Assembly: GCA_031549265.1 (NCBI GenBank)
Contig: JAVBQB010000002.1
Location: 868,001-932,000 of the forward strand
Length of the DNA: 64,000 nucleotides
Source of the DNA: JAVBQB01 sp031549265
Lineage (GTDB): Bacteria > Bacillota > Clostridia > Oscillospirales > JAVBQB01
Direction: 5' to 3'
Below are positions 8,201-15,766 of this stretch, piece after piece (the first letter of the stretch is position 1; each line of letters starts with the position of its first letter). The position numbers and the translations under genes were made by a program. The notes beneath the pieces are model-generated. The model did not search any database. It saw only the letters and a list, made by a program, of their open reading frames with translations, and was not told the DNA's origin.

Positions 8201-8866
8201 TTAAATTGTCAAATCATCAACCGATAGCTCAGGATAATCCCGCCGTATCATCTCATATCTTTTTTTCGCCTGATGGGAAGAACGGAAATATAAGTCCCAA
8301 ACTTTTTCGCCTGTCTCTTTCTCAATATGTTCTAATATGGCCAGCACCTTTTTATGATAAAAGCTTTGATACAAATGCTCAGCACATTGCCTGGTCATCC
8401 GCAATTGCTTTCCAATTTCAGCATATGTTTTTTTCTCAACTTCCCGCATCTCTATGACGCGATCAATTGTTTTCCTACTCCGATTTTTCCTCAATGGCGG
8501 CAGTTTCGCTAAAAACTGTTCCGGCATTCCCGGCTCTCCGGCCCGGTATTCTATCAAGATGACTCGGTACTCTTTTTCAAGATAAGCGGCAGCACACTGA
8601 TAATCCTGATAACAGTTATATGCCGTCCGGAAGATTTCTCTAAAGTGAGCTGTGCTATCATGATTATTTACAACAGAAAGGTGATTGATATAAAGCCGAA
8701 TCTGCCTAATTTTTATTTTGCTATAATGGCTGATTACGCATGGCGATGTGATACTATGCTCGATGGCAATATCTGAAAATGAGTTACTATGCTGGTCGCG
8801 GAGTATCATGATCTCATAGCTTCGTTTGTTATCCTGCAAAACACTATACGGTATGTCCTGTAACAT
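8201..8866 (-). CDS. Sigma-70 region 4-like DNA-binding protein of the island
   Basis: The 221-residue protein carries a C-terminal helix-turn-helix of the sigma region 4 type (about 125-175: RKTIDRVIEMREVEKKTYAE, then GKQLRMTRQCAEHL). The N-terminal half is not recognisable. The ATG at 8866 is set by AGGAGG 7 nt upstream; the longer frame to 9106 would run through the promoter. It is divergent from the XRE gene and has a strong promoter and its own terminator. It could be an element-specific transcription activator; a plain HTH regulator is the alternative. Confidence 0.6.
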   Translation of the reverse strand: MLQDIPYSVLQDNKRSYEIMILRDQHSNSFSDIAIEHSITSPCVISHYSKIKIRQIRLYINHLSVVNNHDSTAHFREIFRTAYNCYQDYQCAAAYLEKEYRVILIEYRAGEPGMPEQFLAKLPPLRKNRSRKTIDRVIEMREVEKKTYAEIGKQLRMTRQCAEHLYQSFYHKKVLAILEHIEKETGEKVWDLYFRSSHQAKKRYEMIRRDYPELSVDDLTI

Positions 8867-8921
8867 GATAAAACCTCCTAAACACTTTTGGGGAACGTAT
8901 TGTTCACTGTGTGTAATTCGT

Positions 8922-8950
8922 ATCATAGTGTACAATTTGGTCACTGTCAA
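8922..8950 (-). promoter_or_regulatory. Strong promoter of the sigma-like gene
   Basis: On the minus strand a perfect TTGACA (8950-8945) lies 17 bp from TATGAT (8927-8922). The motif TCACTGT occurs twice here (8904-8910 and 8941-8947), with the second copy overlapping the -35. This could be an operator for the adjacent XRE repressor. Confidence 0.75.
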
Positions 8951-8982
8951 GTGTCTATTAGATAATATATTGGGAGGTTTAT

Positions 8983-9219
8983 ATGTTTGGGGAAATTTTG
9001 AATAAAACAAGAAAATCGAAGGGAATAACGGCGCAACAAATGGCTGATTATTTAAGTATAAGTTTAAGATCTTACCGTTACTATGAAAGTAATGACAGGC
9101 AACCATCTTTTGATATGCTTGTAAAAATAGCAGATAAACTCGACGTGACTACTGACTATCTTCTTTGCCGGGAATCTTCTGAGAATAATTACGAAGAAAG
9201 CGATAATCAGGAAAAGTAG
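8983..9219 (+). CDS. XRE-family helix-turn-helix regulator
   Basis: The 78-residue protein is almost entirely a Cro/CI-type HTH: LNKTRKSKGITAQQMADYL, then LSISLRSYRYYESNDRQP, then LVKIADKLDVTTDYLL. A short acidic tail follows. Proteins of this kind repress phage and element promoters as dimers. GGGAGG lies 6 nt before the ATG. A candidate promoter (TTGGTC, 18 bp, GATAAT) lies in the shared intergenic region with the divergent sigma-like gene, so the pair resembles a small on/off switch. An intrinsic terminator follows at 9290. Confidence 0.88.
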   Translation: MFGEILNKTRKSKGITAQQMADYLSISLRSYRYYESNDRQPSFDMLVKIADKLDVTTDYLLCRESSENNYEESDNQEK

Positions 9220-9289
9220 ATAGGATGTCGATCGTAATCAAGATTGCTCTGATTTGAGAACATGAAGAAATTATTATATAAGAAATGCA

Positions 9290-9314
9290 AAGTCCTCTAA
9301 AAGAGGGCTTTTCT
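9290..9314 (+). terminator. Terminator of the XRE gene
   Basis: AAGTCCTCT and AGAGGGCTT pair (one G-T wobble) around an AAA loop and are followed by TTTTCT. Confidence 0.75.
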
Positions 9315-9318
9315 GCTT

Positions 9319-9658
9319 TCCGCTAAACGGCAAGCAATGCAAGCGTGGCCACACTTGCGAATTTTAGAGGTTTCTCCATACGGCGAAACCTCTAAAATCG
9401 CTTGTTGGGGAGTGCCTTCCCCAAACCCTGCTTATGTTGCGTCATGGCGCTATCGCGCCACGACTTGTCTGTGTGGGACTTCGGGCCAAGTTGGCCCGAA
9501 GTCCATTTTGCTTTATGTAACACATATCTGGATTTATCGACAAGTGTGGTATATAATGGTTATAATGCGTAAATTCAAGCTTAATTTACCAAATACGGAT
9601 TATAGCAATAGTAGGACACTATTTAAAAAAAGAAATAGTATATGCAGGAGGCTACATT
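9319..9658. other. Non-coding run of consecutive hairpins before the cargo gene
   Basis: No gene is supported here. Consecutive inverted repeats are GCAAGCGTGG/CCACACTTGC (9339-9358, one mismatch), ATTTTAGAGGTTTC with its exact complement (9361-9398), TTGGGGA/TCCCCAA (9405-9424), and TGGCGC/GCGCCA near 9445-9460. The dispersed palindrome follows (9476-9504). The stretch nearest the helicase is AT-rich and contains a perfect ACTATTT/AAATAGT stem at 9618-9639, a possible operator. Confidence 0.55.
9476..9504. repeat. Dispersed palindrome, copy 2
   Basis: Perfect 14-bp arms GGACTTCGGGCCAA (9476-9489) and TTGGCCCGAAGTCC (9491-9504) flank a single G. It is the closest to a perfect palindrome of the three copies and lies between the regulator pair and the helicase gene. 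Confidence 0.9.
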
Positions 9659-12262
9659 ATGGCATTTAAGACGCACAAAAGTGAATCTTCTGATTTTTCA
9701 ACACCACAGGAAATGTTCCAAGATAATAAGCAGAAAACAATCAAAGGCATTTTAGATTATCAGTCTCAGATGTTGGATCATTACTTGACCACATTGAACA
9801 ATTCGTCAATTATTAATAAAAATGTTGCTTTTGAATTGCCAACTGGAAGTGGAAAAACGCTCGTAGGCATTTTAATTGCCGAATTTCATCGTCGAAAATA
9901 TAATCGTAAATGCTTATTTCTTTGCCCCACAAACCAATTAGTCTCACAAGTATGTGAACAATCAAAAAATCAATATGGCATTGAAGCTATTCCTTTTATA
10001 GGTAAGCAAGCGAATTATGATATATCTGCAAAAACAAAATATACATTGTCACAGGCAATAGGCGTTACCACCTACAGCTCCTTTTTTGCTTTGTACAGCT
10101 ATTTTAGTGATGCTGATATTCTCATTTTTGATGATGTACACTCTTCTGAAAACTATATAATTGATAATTGGTCCTTAGATATTGAGCGCAGCAAATACGA
10201 GACACTATTCATTCAAATTGCCTCGTTGCTAAAAGATGTTATTGGTGAATCCGGAATATATAGGATGCATTCGGACGATCCATATAGTGGGGATATTATG
10301 GATTGGAATGATCTATTGCCACGTCCAAAATTAGAGCCCAAAATAAAAGAGTTGCAACAGTTGCTTCACGCTGGCACGGATAGCACGCCATTGCAATATG
10401 CATGGAGTCGAATAGCTGATAATTTGCTGGATTGCCACATATATGTAAGTTGGCATTCTATTTTGATACGACCATATATTCCACCTACTGAAACACACGA
10501 GGCTTTCAGCAAGTCTTCCCAAAGAATTTTCATGTCAGCGACCTTAGGTAGTAGCGGTGAACTTAAGAGATTGATTGGTTGCAGAAAAATAAAACGCCTT
10601 CCGATAGTAAGTGACTGGGATACAAAAGGGCTTGGTAGACGACTATTCATTTTTCCTGATTTATCGCTCAAGTCAGATGCACATGAGGAGATTCTAGTAA
10701 AATTGCAGCAAGAAGCTAAGCATAGTGTGTTGATTGTACCAAGCAACAACGATGCTCGAGAAATCTCTGCGTTATTGATTTCAAATATAGACCAGCTTAG
10801 TGTTTTTGACGCAAATGACTTGATTGGTTCAAAGGAATCGTATTGCGACGCAGAGAATGCCGTAGTGGTGATGGCTAACAGATTTGATGGCGTTGATTTC
10901 CCAGATGACGAAAGTAGAATGCTTTTCATTTATAATCTTCCTAAAGTAACACACTTGCAAGAAAAATTCTTTATTGGAAAGATGGCCGCTTCTCATTTGT
11001 ATGCAGAACGAATAAAAACACGTATTGTGCAAGCTGTCGGAAGATGCACAAGAAATGCTGGTGATTACTCAGTTGTCTGTATTTTAGGAAGTAGTATTCT
11101 GAATGAAATGACTTCTGCAAAAATACAGTCAACCTATCACCCTGAGATGAGAGCCGAGATAAAATTTGGAATAGATAACTCGACAGATTTCAAAAATGTA
11201 GATGAAATTTTGGAAAATGTAAGATTGTTTTATACAAGAGGTGTAGATTGGTTAGAAGCAGAAGCTGAAATTGTTAATTTGAGGAGTCAATTTGTTGCCG
11301 AAGGAAAAAATACAGAACAAGAGAAAATCTTCACTAAACTTTATGAGTGCTCACAAATTGAAGTTGACATACAGTATGATATATGGAAGAAAAATTATCA
11401 AGCTGCCTATGAAAAGGCAATTCAAATTATTGAGTTATTAAATGCACCATCTTTATCGGGATATAAATGCTATTGGCAATATATTTGTGGTTGCTTTGCG
11501 CTTGAAAATAATAATAAGTTAATGGCTAGACAATATTTTTCAAGTGCAACAAACAACAACAAGGGCGAAATCCGGTGGTTTTCAGATTTGGTTAATGGCG
11601 TCTCTGGCGGAGCAGAGATTTCTTTAAATGAAGATTATTTCTTTGATATAGTCAACGCCCTAGAAGAAAATATACTAAAACTACAAACGAATAATCGTTT
11701 TGAAGATAAAGCGAAAGCAATTTTAGATGGTCTACTTTCCACTGACGGACTATCTTTTGAGAACGCTCATAAAGAACTTGGGCTTCTGTTAGGTTATGAT
11801 TCTCATAACAGCGAAGAACCAGCTGCACCAGATCCGTACTGGATTATTAACGATAATTTGTGTATTGTTGCAGAAGATAAGATTTACGAAAGCGAATCAA
11901 AGGAAATACCAGTCGATCACGTAGCACAAACCATTCGCCATTCAACTTGGATAAGGGAACATGTAAAATCACTTCGGAGCAATGCAGAAATTATAACAAT
12001 ATTCATTTCTAATTCGTCTAATATCGAAACCTCCGCACGTACTTTTTGCAAGGAAATATGTTATGTAAACAGAAAAGAATTGCATGAGTGGGCAACTCAT
12101 GCTATAAATTCTTTGCGAACTGTGCGAAGTAGATTTCAAGAAGTTGGTGATTCCGAATGGAGAACGCAAACAAAAGATCAGTTTGCCATGGACCAAACCA
12201 CGCCTAAAGCGTTTATTGATTTTATAACAAGAAAAAAATTGTCTGATCTTAATGCGCTATAA
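9659..12262 (+). CDS. SF2 helicase fused to a PD-(D/E)XK nuclease-like domain, candidate defence protein
   Basis: The 867-residue protein has an SF2 helicase core: Walker A LPTGSGKT (60-67), Walker B FDDVH (157-161), motif III MSATLG (292-297), a motif V-like segment ANRFDGVDFP (406-415) and motif VI VQAVGRCTR (457-465). A TPR-like helical stretch follows (about 575-635). The C-terminus resembles a restriction-endonuclease fold: FENAHKELGLLLGYDS, then P724-D725, E739-D740-K741 (ExK) and Q757. It is AT-rich and unlike the host genes. GGAGG lies 8 nt before the ATG. No partner gene sits beside it. Helicase-nuclease fusions in islands usually restrict foreign DNA; that role is inferred. It is not a clear match to a named system. 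Confidence 0.8.
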   Translation: MAFKTHKSESSDFSTPQEMFQDNKQKTIKGILDYQSQMLDHYLTTLNNSSIINKNVAFELPTGSGKTLVGILIAEFHRRKYNRKCLFLCPTNQLVSQVCEQSKNQYGIEAIPFIGKQANYDISAKTKYTLSQAIGVTTYSSFFALYSYFSDADILIFDDVHSSENYIIDNWSLDIERSKYETLFIQIASLLKDVIGESGIYRMHSDDPYSGDIMDWNDLLPRPKLEPKIKELQQLLHAGTDSTPLQYAWSRIADNLLDCHIYVSWHSILIRPYIPPTETHEAFSKSSQRIFMSATLGSSGELKRLIGCRKIKRLPIVSDWDTKGLGRRLFIFPDLSLKSDAHEEILVKLQQEAKHSVLIVPSNNDAREISALLISNIDQLSVFDANDLIGSKESYCDAENAVVVMANRFDGVDFPDDESRMLFIYNLPKVTHLQEKFFIGKMAASHLYAERIKTRIVQAVGRCTRNAGDYSVVCILGSSILNEMTSAKIQSTYHPEMRAEIKFGIDNSTDFKNVDEILENVRLFYTRGVDWLEAEAEIVNLRSQFVAEGKNTEQEKIFTKLYECSQIEVDIQYDIWKKNYQAAYEKAIQIIELLNAPSLSGYKCYWQYICGCFALENNNKLMARQYFSSATNNNKGEIRWFSDLVNGVSGGAEISLNEDYFFDIVNALEENILKLQTNNRFEDKAKAILDGLLSTDGLSFENAHKELGLLLGYDSHNSEEPAAPDPYWIINDNLCIVAEDKIYESESKEIPVDHVAQTIRHSTWIREHVKSLRSNAEIITIFISNSSNIETSARTFCKEICYVNRKELHEWATHAINSLRTVRSRFQEVGDSEWRTQTKDQFAMDQTTPKAFIDFITRKKLSDLNAL

Positions 12263-12384
12263 TAATAACATACAATTATAATGAACTCCTATTATGCTTA
12301 ACTCCAGCAGGTTAGTGAACTTCTGATTATCCATATAATCATAGGCAAAGGATTACAAATTAAAAATATTAAAATTGTAGCACA

Positions 12385-12417
12385 TTTAACTTCGGGCCAA
12401 CTTGACCCGAAGTTAAA
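12385..12417. repeat. Dispersed palindrome, copy 3
   Basis: TTTAACTTCGGG pairs with CCCGAAGTTAAA, and the inner CCAA/TTGA has one mismatch. The core matches copies 1 and 2. It stands as a GC-rich island in AT-rich sequence 120 bp after the helicase stop and is followed by AAAA on the plus strand. It may double as a terminator for transcription from the right. Confidence 0.85.
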
Positions 12418-12459
12418 AAACAGGCGATATCCAGTTTCATTTCTGGATATCGCCTGTTT
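12418..12459. terminator. Perfect 17-bp stem-loop after the helicase gene
   Basis: AAACAGGCGATATCCAG (12418-12434) and CTGGATATCGCCTGTTT (12443-12459) enclose an 8-nt loop. The flanking A and T tracts allow termination from either side. Together with the palindrome and the right inverted repeat it fills the 314-bp gap 12263-12576, in which I see no gene. Confidence 0.75.
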
Positions 12460-12502
12460 CTGTCCAATCCTGCTTGACAGATGCCGTAAGTTCTTTTCTT
12501 GA

Positions 12503-12543
12503 TACTGTCCTACGGACACCCGCCCTACCGGGTGGTACTTTTT
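12503..12543 (-). repeat. Right terminal inverted repeat of the island
   Basis: This is the inverted partner of 5273-5315. On the plus strand it contains TGTCC-TAC-GGACA (12505-12517), a clean short palindrome, and CCGCCCTACCGGGTGG. Beyond it the sequence returns to host-like composition. Confidence 0.65.
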
Positions 12544-12576
12544 ATATCCCAAAATTGTCCGCCGCAAACAGATCTC

Positions 12577-12786
12577 TCAGTCGAGAGAAAAGTCCTCATC
12601 CTTAAATTTGTCGGCGTTTATGCTCGCGGGTTTCGGAGGAACCCGCTTGAACGGATCGTATTTAAATGAATGGCAATGATGTTCCGGCTTGACTATTCCG
12701 ACCTTCGGACAGCCGAGGCCGGTGGACAGTTTGGTGCTGAGTTCGCAATACGCGCATCGCGGTTCAATATTCTTGCGAAATAGCAT
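12577..12786 (-). CDS. Small conserved Cys-containing protein of unknown function
   Basis: The 69-residue protein has CAYC (a CxxC pair), a later GLGCPK and a C-terminal block HHCHSFKYDPFKRVPPKPAS with an acidic end (FKDEDFSL). Four Cys and nearby His could bind a metal such as zinc. GAGGGTGA precedes the ATG. I recognise this layout as a small protein common in Clostridia, but I know of no assigned function. It is the first host gene right of the island. Confidence 0.65.
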   Translation of the reverse strand: MLFRKNIEPRCAYCELSTKLSTGLGCPKVGIVKPEHHCHSFKYDPFKRVPPKPASINADKFKDEDFSLD

Positions 12787-12882
12787 GTGTTCACCCTCAT
12801 ATGTTTGTCTGAAAAACGCACAGCATCTGCGTCAATACTATTTAAGCACATTACCGGCGCTAAAGCAATATCAACAGCAGGA

Positions 12883-14094
12883 TTAATTGGTATTTTTATC
12901 TGATAAACGCTGAAAGGACTTCGGTCTCTCGTGGCGTTTATTTTTTTTGCAGATAAATACCAGTACATACACCACGCAGATGACGGCGAAGAGCAGGCAC
13001 AGTGCGGAAAAGGGCTCTGCGTTCGCCACGGCTGGGTAGCTGGCGGGCACAGTGGCGTCAATACTCGGCGGAACCGCGGCGATTGCCTCTGTGCCCTGGA
13101 CAAGATGCGCCAATATAAAAGCGGCAATGCTGGAAATAACTGCGTGAAGGACTTTCCCGATTGTGTGCGGATATGTCGGGATACCGGCATCACCTGCGAT
13201 CGCGCTGACCTGGCAGTGAACTGATATCCCACCCCAGCCCAGCATCAGAGAAGCGGCGGCGAGCGATAGGGGGGTGATGCCCGCGCCGGAAAGCGTCCAG
13301 ACGCCCGAAGAAATCTCTACAAAGCCGGTCAGTATCCGGTATGTCCATTCCGAAGTCAGACCTATATGGCATGTTAAAACCGAAACAGCGCCGGAAATAA
13401 AGGCCATCACTCCAGTTACCGCGAGCAGTTTGATTATTACGGTAAAAAAAATAACAAACGCGCATACATTTAATGTAGCGCTGAACGAAGACGTGACCGA
13501 AGCCGTAAACGACTTTGCGAGGCCGATGCGCTGTGAAGAATGCGCCTGCCGCGCTTCCGGCCGGTCGCCTGAGTTTTTCAGCCGCCTTCGCATGATTACG
13601 CCGACGATCAGCGAACTGCCGATGTGGCAAGCGTAGAGCAAAATACCGGCAAGCGCGCTGGAAAATACCCCCGCGCCGACCGCGCCCAGGATAAAGCCGG
13701 GGCCGGAGTTGTTGCAGAACGACATTATGTGCGCCGCTTCATTTTTGGTGCAAAGGCCGCGGTTATAAAGCCCAACAGCGGTGCGCACACCGACGGGATA
13801 ACCACCTACAAGTCCCATTGCTAGCGCGGCGGCGGACGCGCCGCAGACTCCGAATATCGGGCGCATAATACCACCGAGAAGCCGCTCGAGCCTTGCGGCG
13901 ACTCCGAGATCGATACACATTGCCGAGAGCACGAAAAAAGGAAACAACGAGGGAATGACGATTTCAATACACAGCGTGACGCCGTTTTTCGCGGCCGTCA
14001 TACAGTCCGTTGGGAAAAAAGCGATACCGGTAATCGACGCCAAAACCAGCGCAAGAATCAAATAGCGGCAAGCGGATCGAAAAATACGTGCCAA
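12883..14094 (-). CDS. ylbJ: YlbJ-like sporulation integral membrane protein (nucleoside-recognition/Gate fold)
   Basis: The 403-residue hydrophobic protein has 8 or more transmembrane segments. Typical family stretches are IEIVIPSLFPFFVLSA, LVGGYPVGVRTAVGLYN and SFCNNSGPGFILGAVG, which are hallmarks of the Gate/nucleoside-recognition family that includes YlbJ and SpIIIA-like membrane proteins. In Bacillus, YlbJ is needed for spore heat resistance. The TTG start at 14094 has AGGGG 9 nt upstream. It is divergent from yqfC-yqfD, another sporulation pair, which supports the assignment. Confidence 0.75.
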   Translation of the reverse strand: MARIFRSACRYLILALVLASITGIAFFPTDCMTAAKNGVTLCIEIVIPSLFPFFVLSAMCIDLGVAARLERLLGGIMRPIFGVCGASAAALAMGLVGGYPVGVRTAVGLYNRGLCTKNEAAHIMSFCNNSGPGFILGAVGAGVFSSALAGILLYACHIGSSLIVGVIMRRRLKNSGDRPEARQAHSSQRIGLAKSFTASVTSSFSATLNVCAFVIFFTVIIKLLAVTGVMAFISGAVSVLTCHIGLTSEWTYRILTGFVEISSGVWTLSGAGITPLSLAAASLMLGWGGISVHCQVSAIAGDAGIPTYPHTIGKVLHAVISSIAAFILAHLVQGTEAIAAVPPSIDATVPASYPAVANAEPFSALCLLFAVICVVYVLVFICKKNKRHERPKSFQRLSDKNTN

Positions 14095-14201
14095 AATTCA
14101 GCGCCCCTTTTGTGAGTGCTTGTCAGATCATATGTATTCCTTTCGCGTAAAAAATAGAATGATGAACGCCCAATAAACATAAGTATTGAAGGGGAGAGTG
14201 A

Positions 14202-14501
14202 ATGTCCATGGCTCGAAGGAAAAAGGACCGCCGACAACTCCCGCTGCTGGAGAAGGCGGCGGACATATTCGACCTGCCAGTAGACGTTTTGGCCGATTTG
14301 CCGAAGCTGGAAATATCCGGCTGCCGGAACCTGCTGATGGAAAACCATCAAGGCATTCTGGAATACGGCACGGAGGAAATCGATATCGGCGGCGGTAAGG
14401 TGATTGTCAAAGTGAAAGGACAGGATCTCGAACTTCGCTCAATGAACGCAAACGCGCTGACCATAAGCGGCCTGATTTTCTCTGTGGAGTTCATCTTCTG
14501 A
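14202..14501 (+). CDS. yqfC: Sporulation protein YqfC
   Basis: The 99-residue length and the sequence fit YqfC: PKLEISGCRNLLMENHQGIL, YGTEEIDIG, and a C-terminal ALTISGLIFSVEFI. The family belongs to the mother-cell programme in Bacillus; the molecular role is unknown. GGGGAGAG precedes the ATG at 14202, and a second ATG at 14208 is possible. It is followed 52 bp later by yqfD, its standard partner. Confidence 0.9.
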   Translation: MSMARRKKDRRQLPLLEKAADIFDLPVDVLADLPKLEISGCRNLLMENHQGILEYGTEEIDIGGGKVIVKVKGQDLELRSMNANALTISGLIFSVEFIF

Positions 14502-14553
14502 ATCCGTGGCGGAGTTATGCAGGGCATCCTAAAAAAGTGTACAAGGTGATAAT

Positions 14554-15747
14554 ATGTTAAGAATAATCAACTATTTCAGGGGAGTCGTGCGCATCAGAAT
14601 CGAAGGCGCGTTTCCGGAAAGACTTATTAATATCTGCTCCAAAAACGGAGTAGAATTTTGGGGGCTTGAGCGTCAGGGAGCGAACGCGCTGGACGCGTAT
14701 GTCAGAATATCGGGGTATAAAAAATTGCGCCCGTTTGCACAGAAAGCTATGTGCCACGTTCACATTCTTAAAAAAGACGGTGTCCGTTTTCTGCTCTGGA
14801 AGGTACGGAAAAGATATGCTCTTCTCGCCGGGTTCCTTTTTTGCGTCGCGCTGGTCTGGACAGCTTCGCTTTTCGTCTGGGAAATCGAGGTTGTGGGCAA
14901 TGAGGACGTGCCGCGGGAGGAGATTTTGAAGAATCTTTCTGAATTTGGGGTTGAAGTGGGTACATATATCCCGTCGGTCGATCCCAATGTGGTCAAAATC
15001 GACATGATGCTCAAGATGCGGGATATTGCATGGATAGCCGTGAATATGCAGGGCAGCCGGGCGCTCATTGAGGTGCGCGAGCGGGTTCCGAAGCCCGAAA
15101 TCATACCTCACAATGTGCCCTGCAACATTGTTTCTTCCAAAGCGGGGGTGATAACGAAGATCGATACTCTGGCGGGCCTGGCGCAAGTGAGTGTTGGACA
15201 AACGGTGACCGAGGGGCAGCTGCTGGTCAGCGGAGTCGTGGACAGCGAGGCTGTGGGCGTCCGCTTTGTACACGCTATGGCAAACGTCGAATGTAGGACG
15301 TGGTATCATTTGACGGCTGTGATTCCCCAAACTGCAATTTATAAGAAATATACGGAGCATTATCAGAACCGAACCTCGTTGTCACTGGCGCAAAATAAAA
15401 TAAATATCTATTTTGACTCTGGAAATCCGTATGCTGGATATGATAAAATTATAAAATCAGAAAGATGGAGCCTGCCTTTTGATATTCTGCTCCCGATTTC
15501 CGTGGAAACGCAGTCGTACAGAGAATTTGTACCGGAGCCCGGCTCGATCCCGGAGAGCGAGGCTCGCTCCATACTTCAGGAGGGACTGACCAGCAGACTG
15601 CGCGAAATGAGCTCGCAGGCGAAGGTGGAAGAGAGCGAATTTCTCTTTTCAAACTCAGGCGACGTTTATTCGATGACGCTGAACGCCCAGTGCCTCGAGC
15701 AAATCGCCACAACCGAGCTTATACCGACCTTTGGCGCCCGGCAATAA
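14554..15747 (+). CDS. yqfD: Sporulation protein YqfD
   Basis: The 397-residue protein starts with the YqfD N-terminal domain (INYFRGVVRIRIEGAFPERL). It has one transmembrane segment at about 90-110 and an extracytoplasmic domain with VGNEDVPREEILKNL (POTRA-like) and GVITKIDTLAGLAQVSVGQT. In spore formers it is expressed with yqfC in the mother cell. The downstream phoH start lies 19 bp after its stop, so the sporulation pair may read into phoH, as in Bacillus. Confidence 0.9.
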   Translation: MLRIINYFRGVVRIRIEGAFPERLINICSKNGVEFWGLERQGANALDAYVRISGYKKLRPFAQKAMCHVHILKKDGVRFLLWKVRKRYALLAGFLFCVALVWTASLFVWEIEVVGNEDVPREEILKNLSEFGVEVGTYIPSVDPNVVKIDMMLKMRDIAWIAVNMQGSRALIEVRERVPKPEIIPHNVPCNIVSSKAGVITKIDTLAGLAQVSVGQTVTEGQLLVSGVVDSEAVGVRFVHAMANVECRTWYHLTAVIPQTAIYKKYTEHYQNRTSLSLAQNKINIYFDSGNPYAGYDKIIKSERWSLPFDILLPISVETQSYREFVPEPGSIPESEARSILQEGLTSRLREMSSQAKVEESEFLFSNSGDVYSMTLNAQCLEQIATTELIPTFGARQ

Positions 15748-15766
15748 TTAATACTAATGAGACAGG

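Larger units (their letters stand above)
5273..12543. mobile_element. Serine-recombinase genomic island with helicase-nuclease cargo
   Basis: About 7.3 kb lies between metY and a small host gene and is bounded by inverted repeats (5273-5315 and 12503-12543). It contains a large serine recombinase reading outward at the left end, a TnpW-like gene, GC-rich hairpins, a regulator pair and an AT-rich helicase gene. Base composition and codon use shift sharply against the host on both sides. No relaxase, replication or conjugation gene is present, so it is an integrative but not self-mobilising element, or a reduced relative of Tn4451/TnpX-type elements. Exact ends and the target duplication cannot be fixed from this sequence alone. 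Confidence 0.7.

Noticed and set aside
9337..9669. 110-residue ORF before the helicase gene
   Set aside because: It runs through the hairpin series and the helicase Shine-Dalgarno; the translation looks random.
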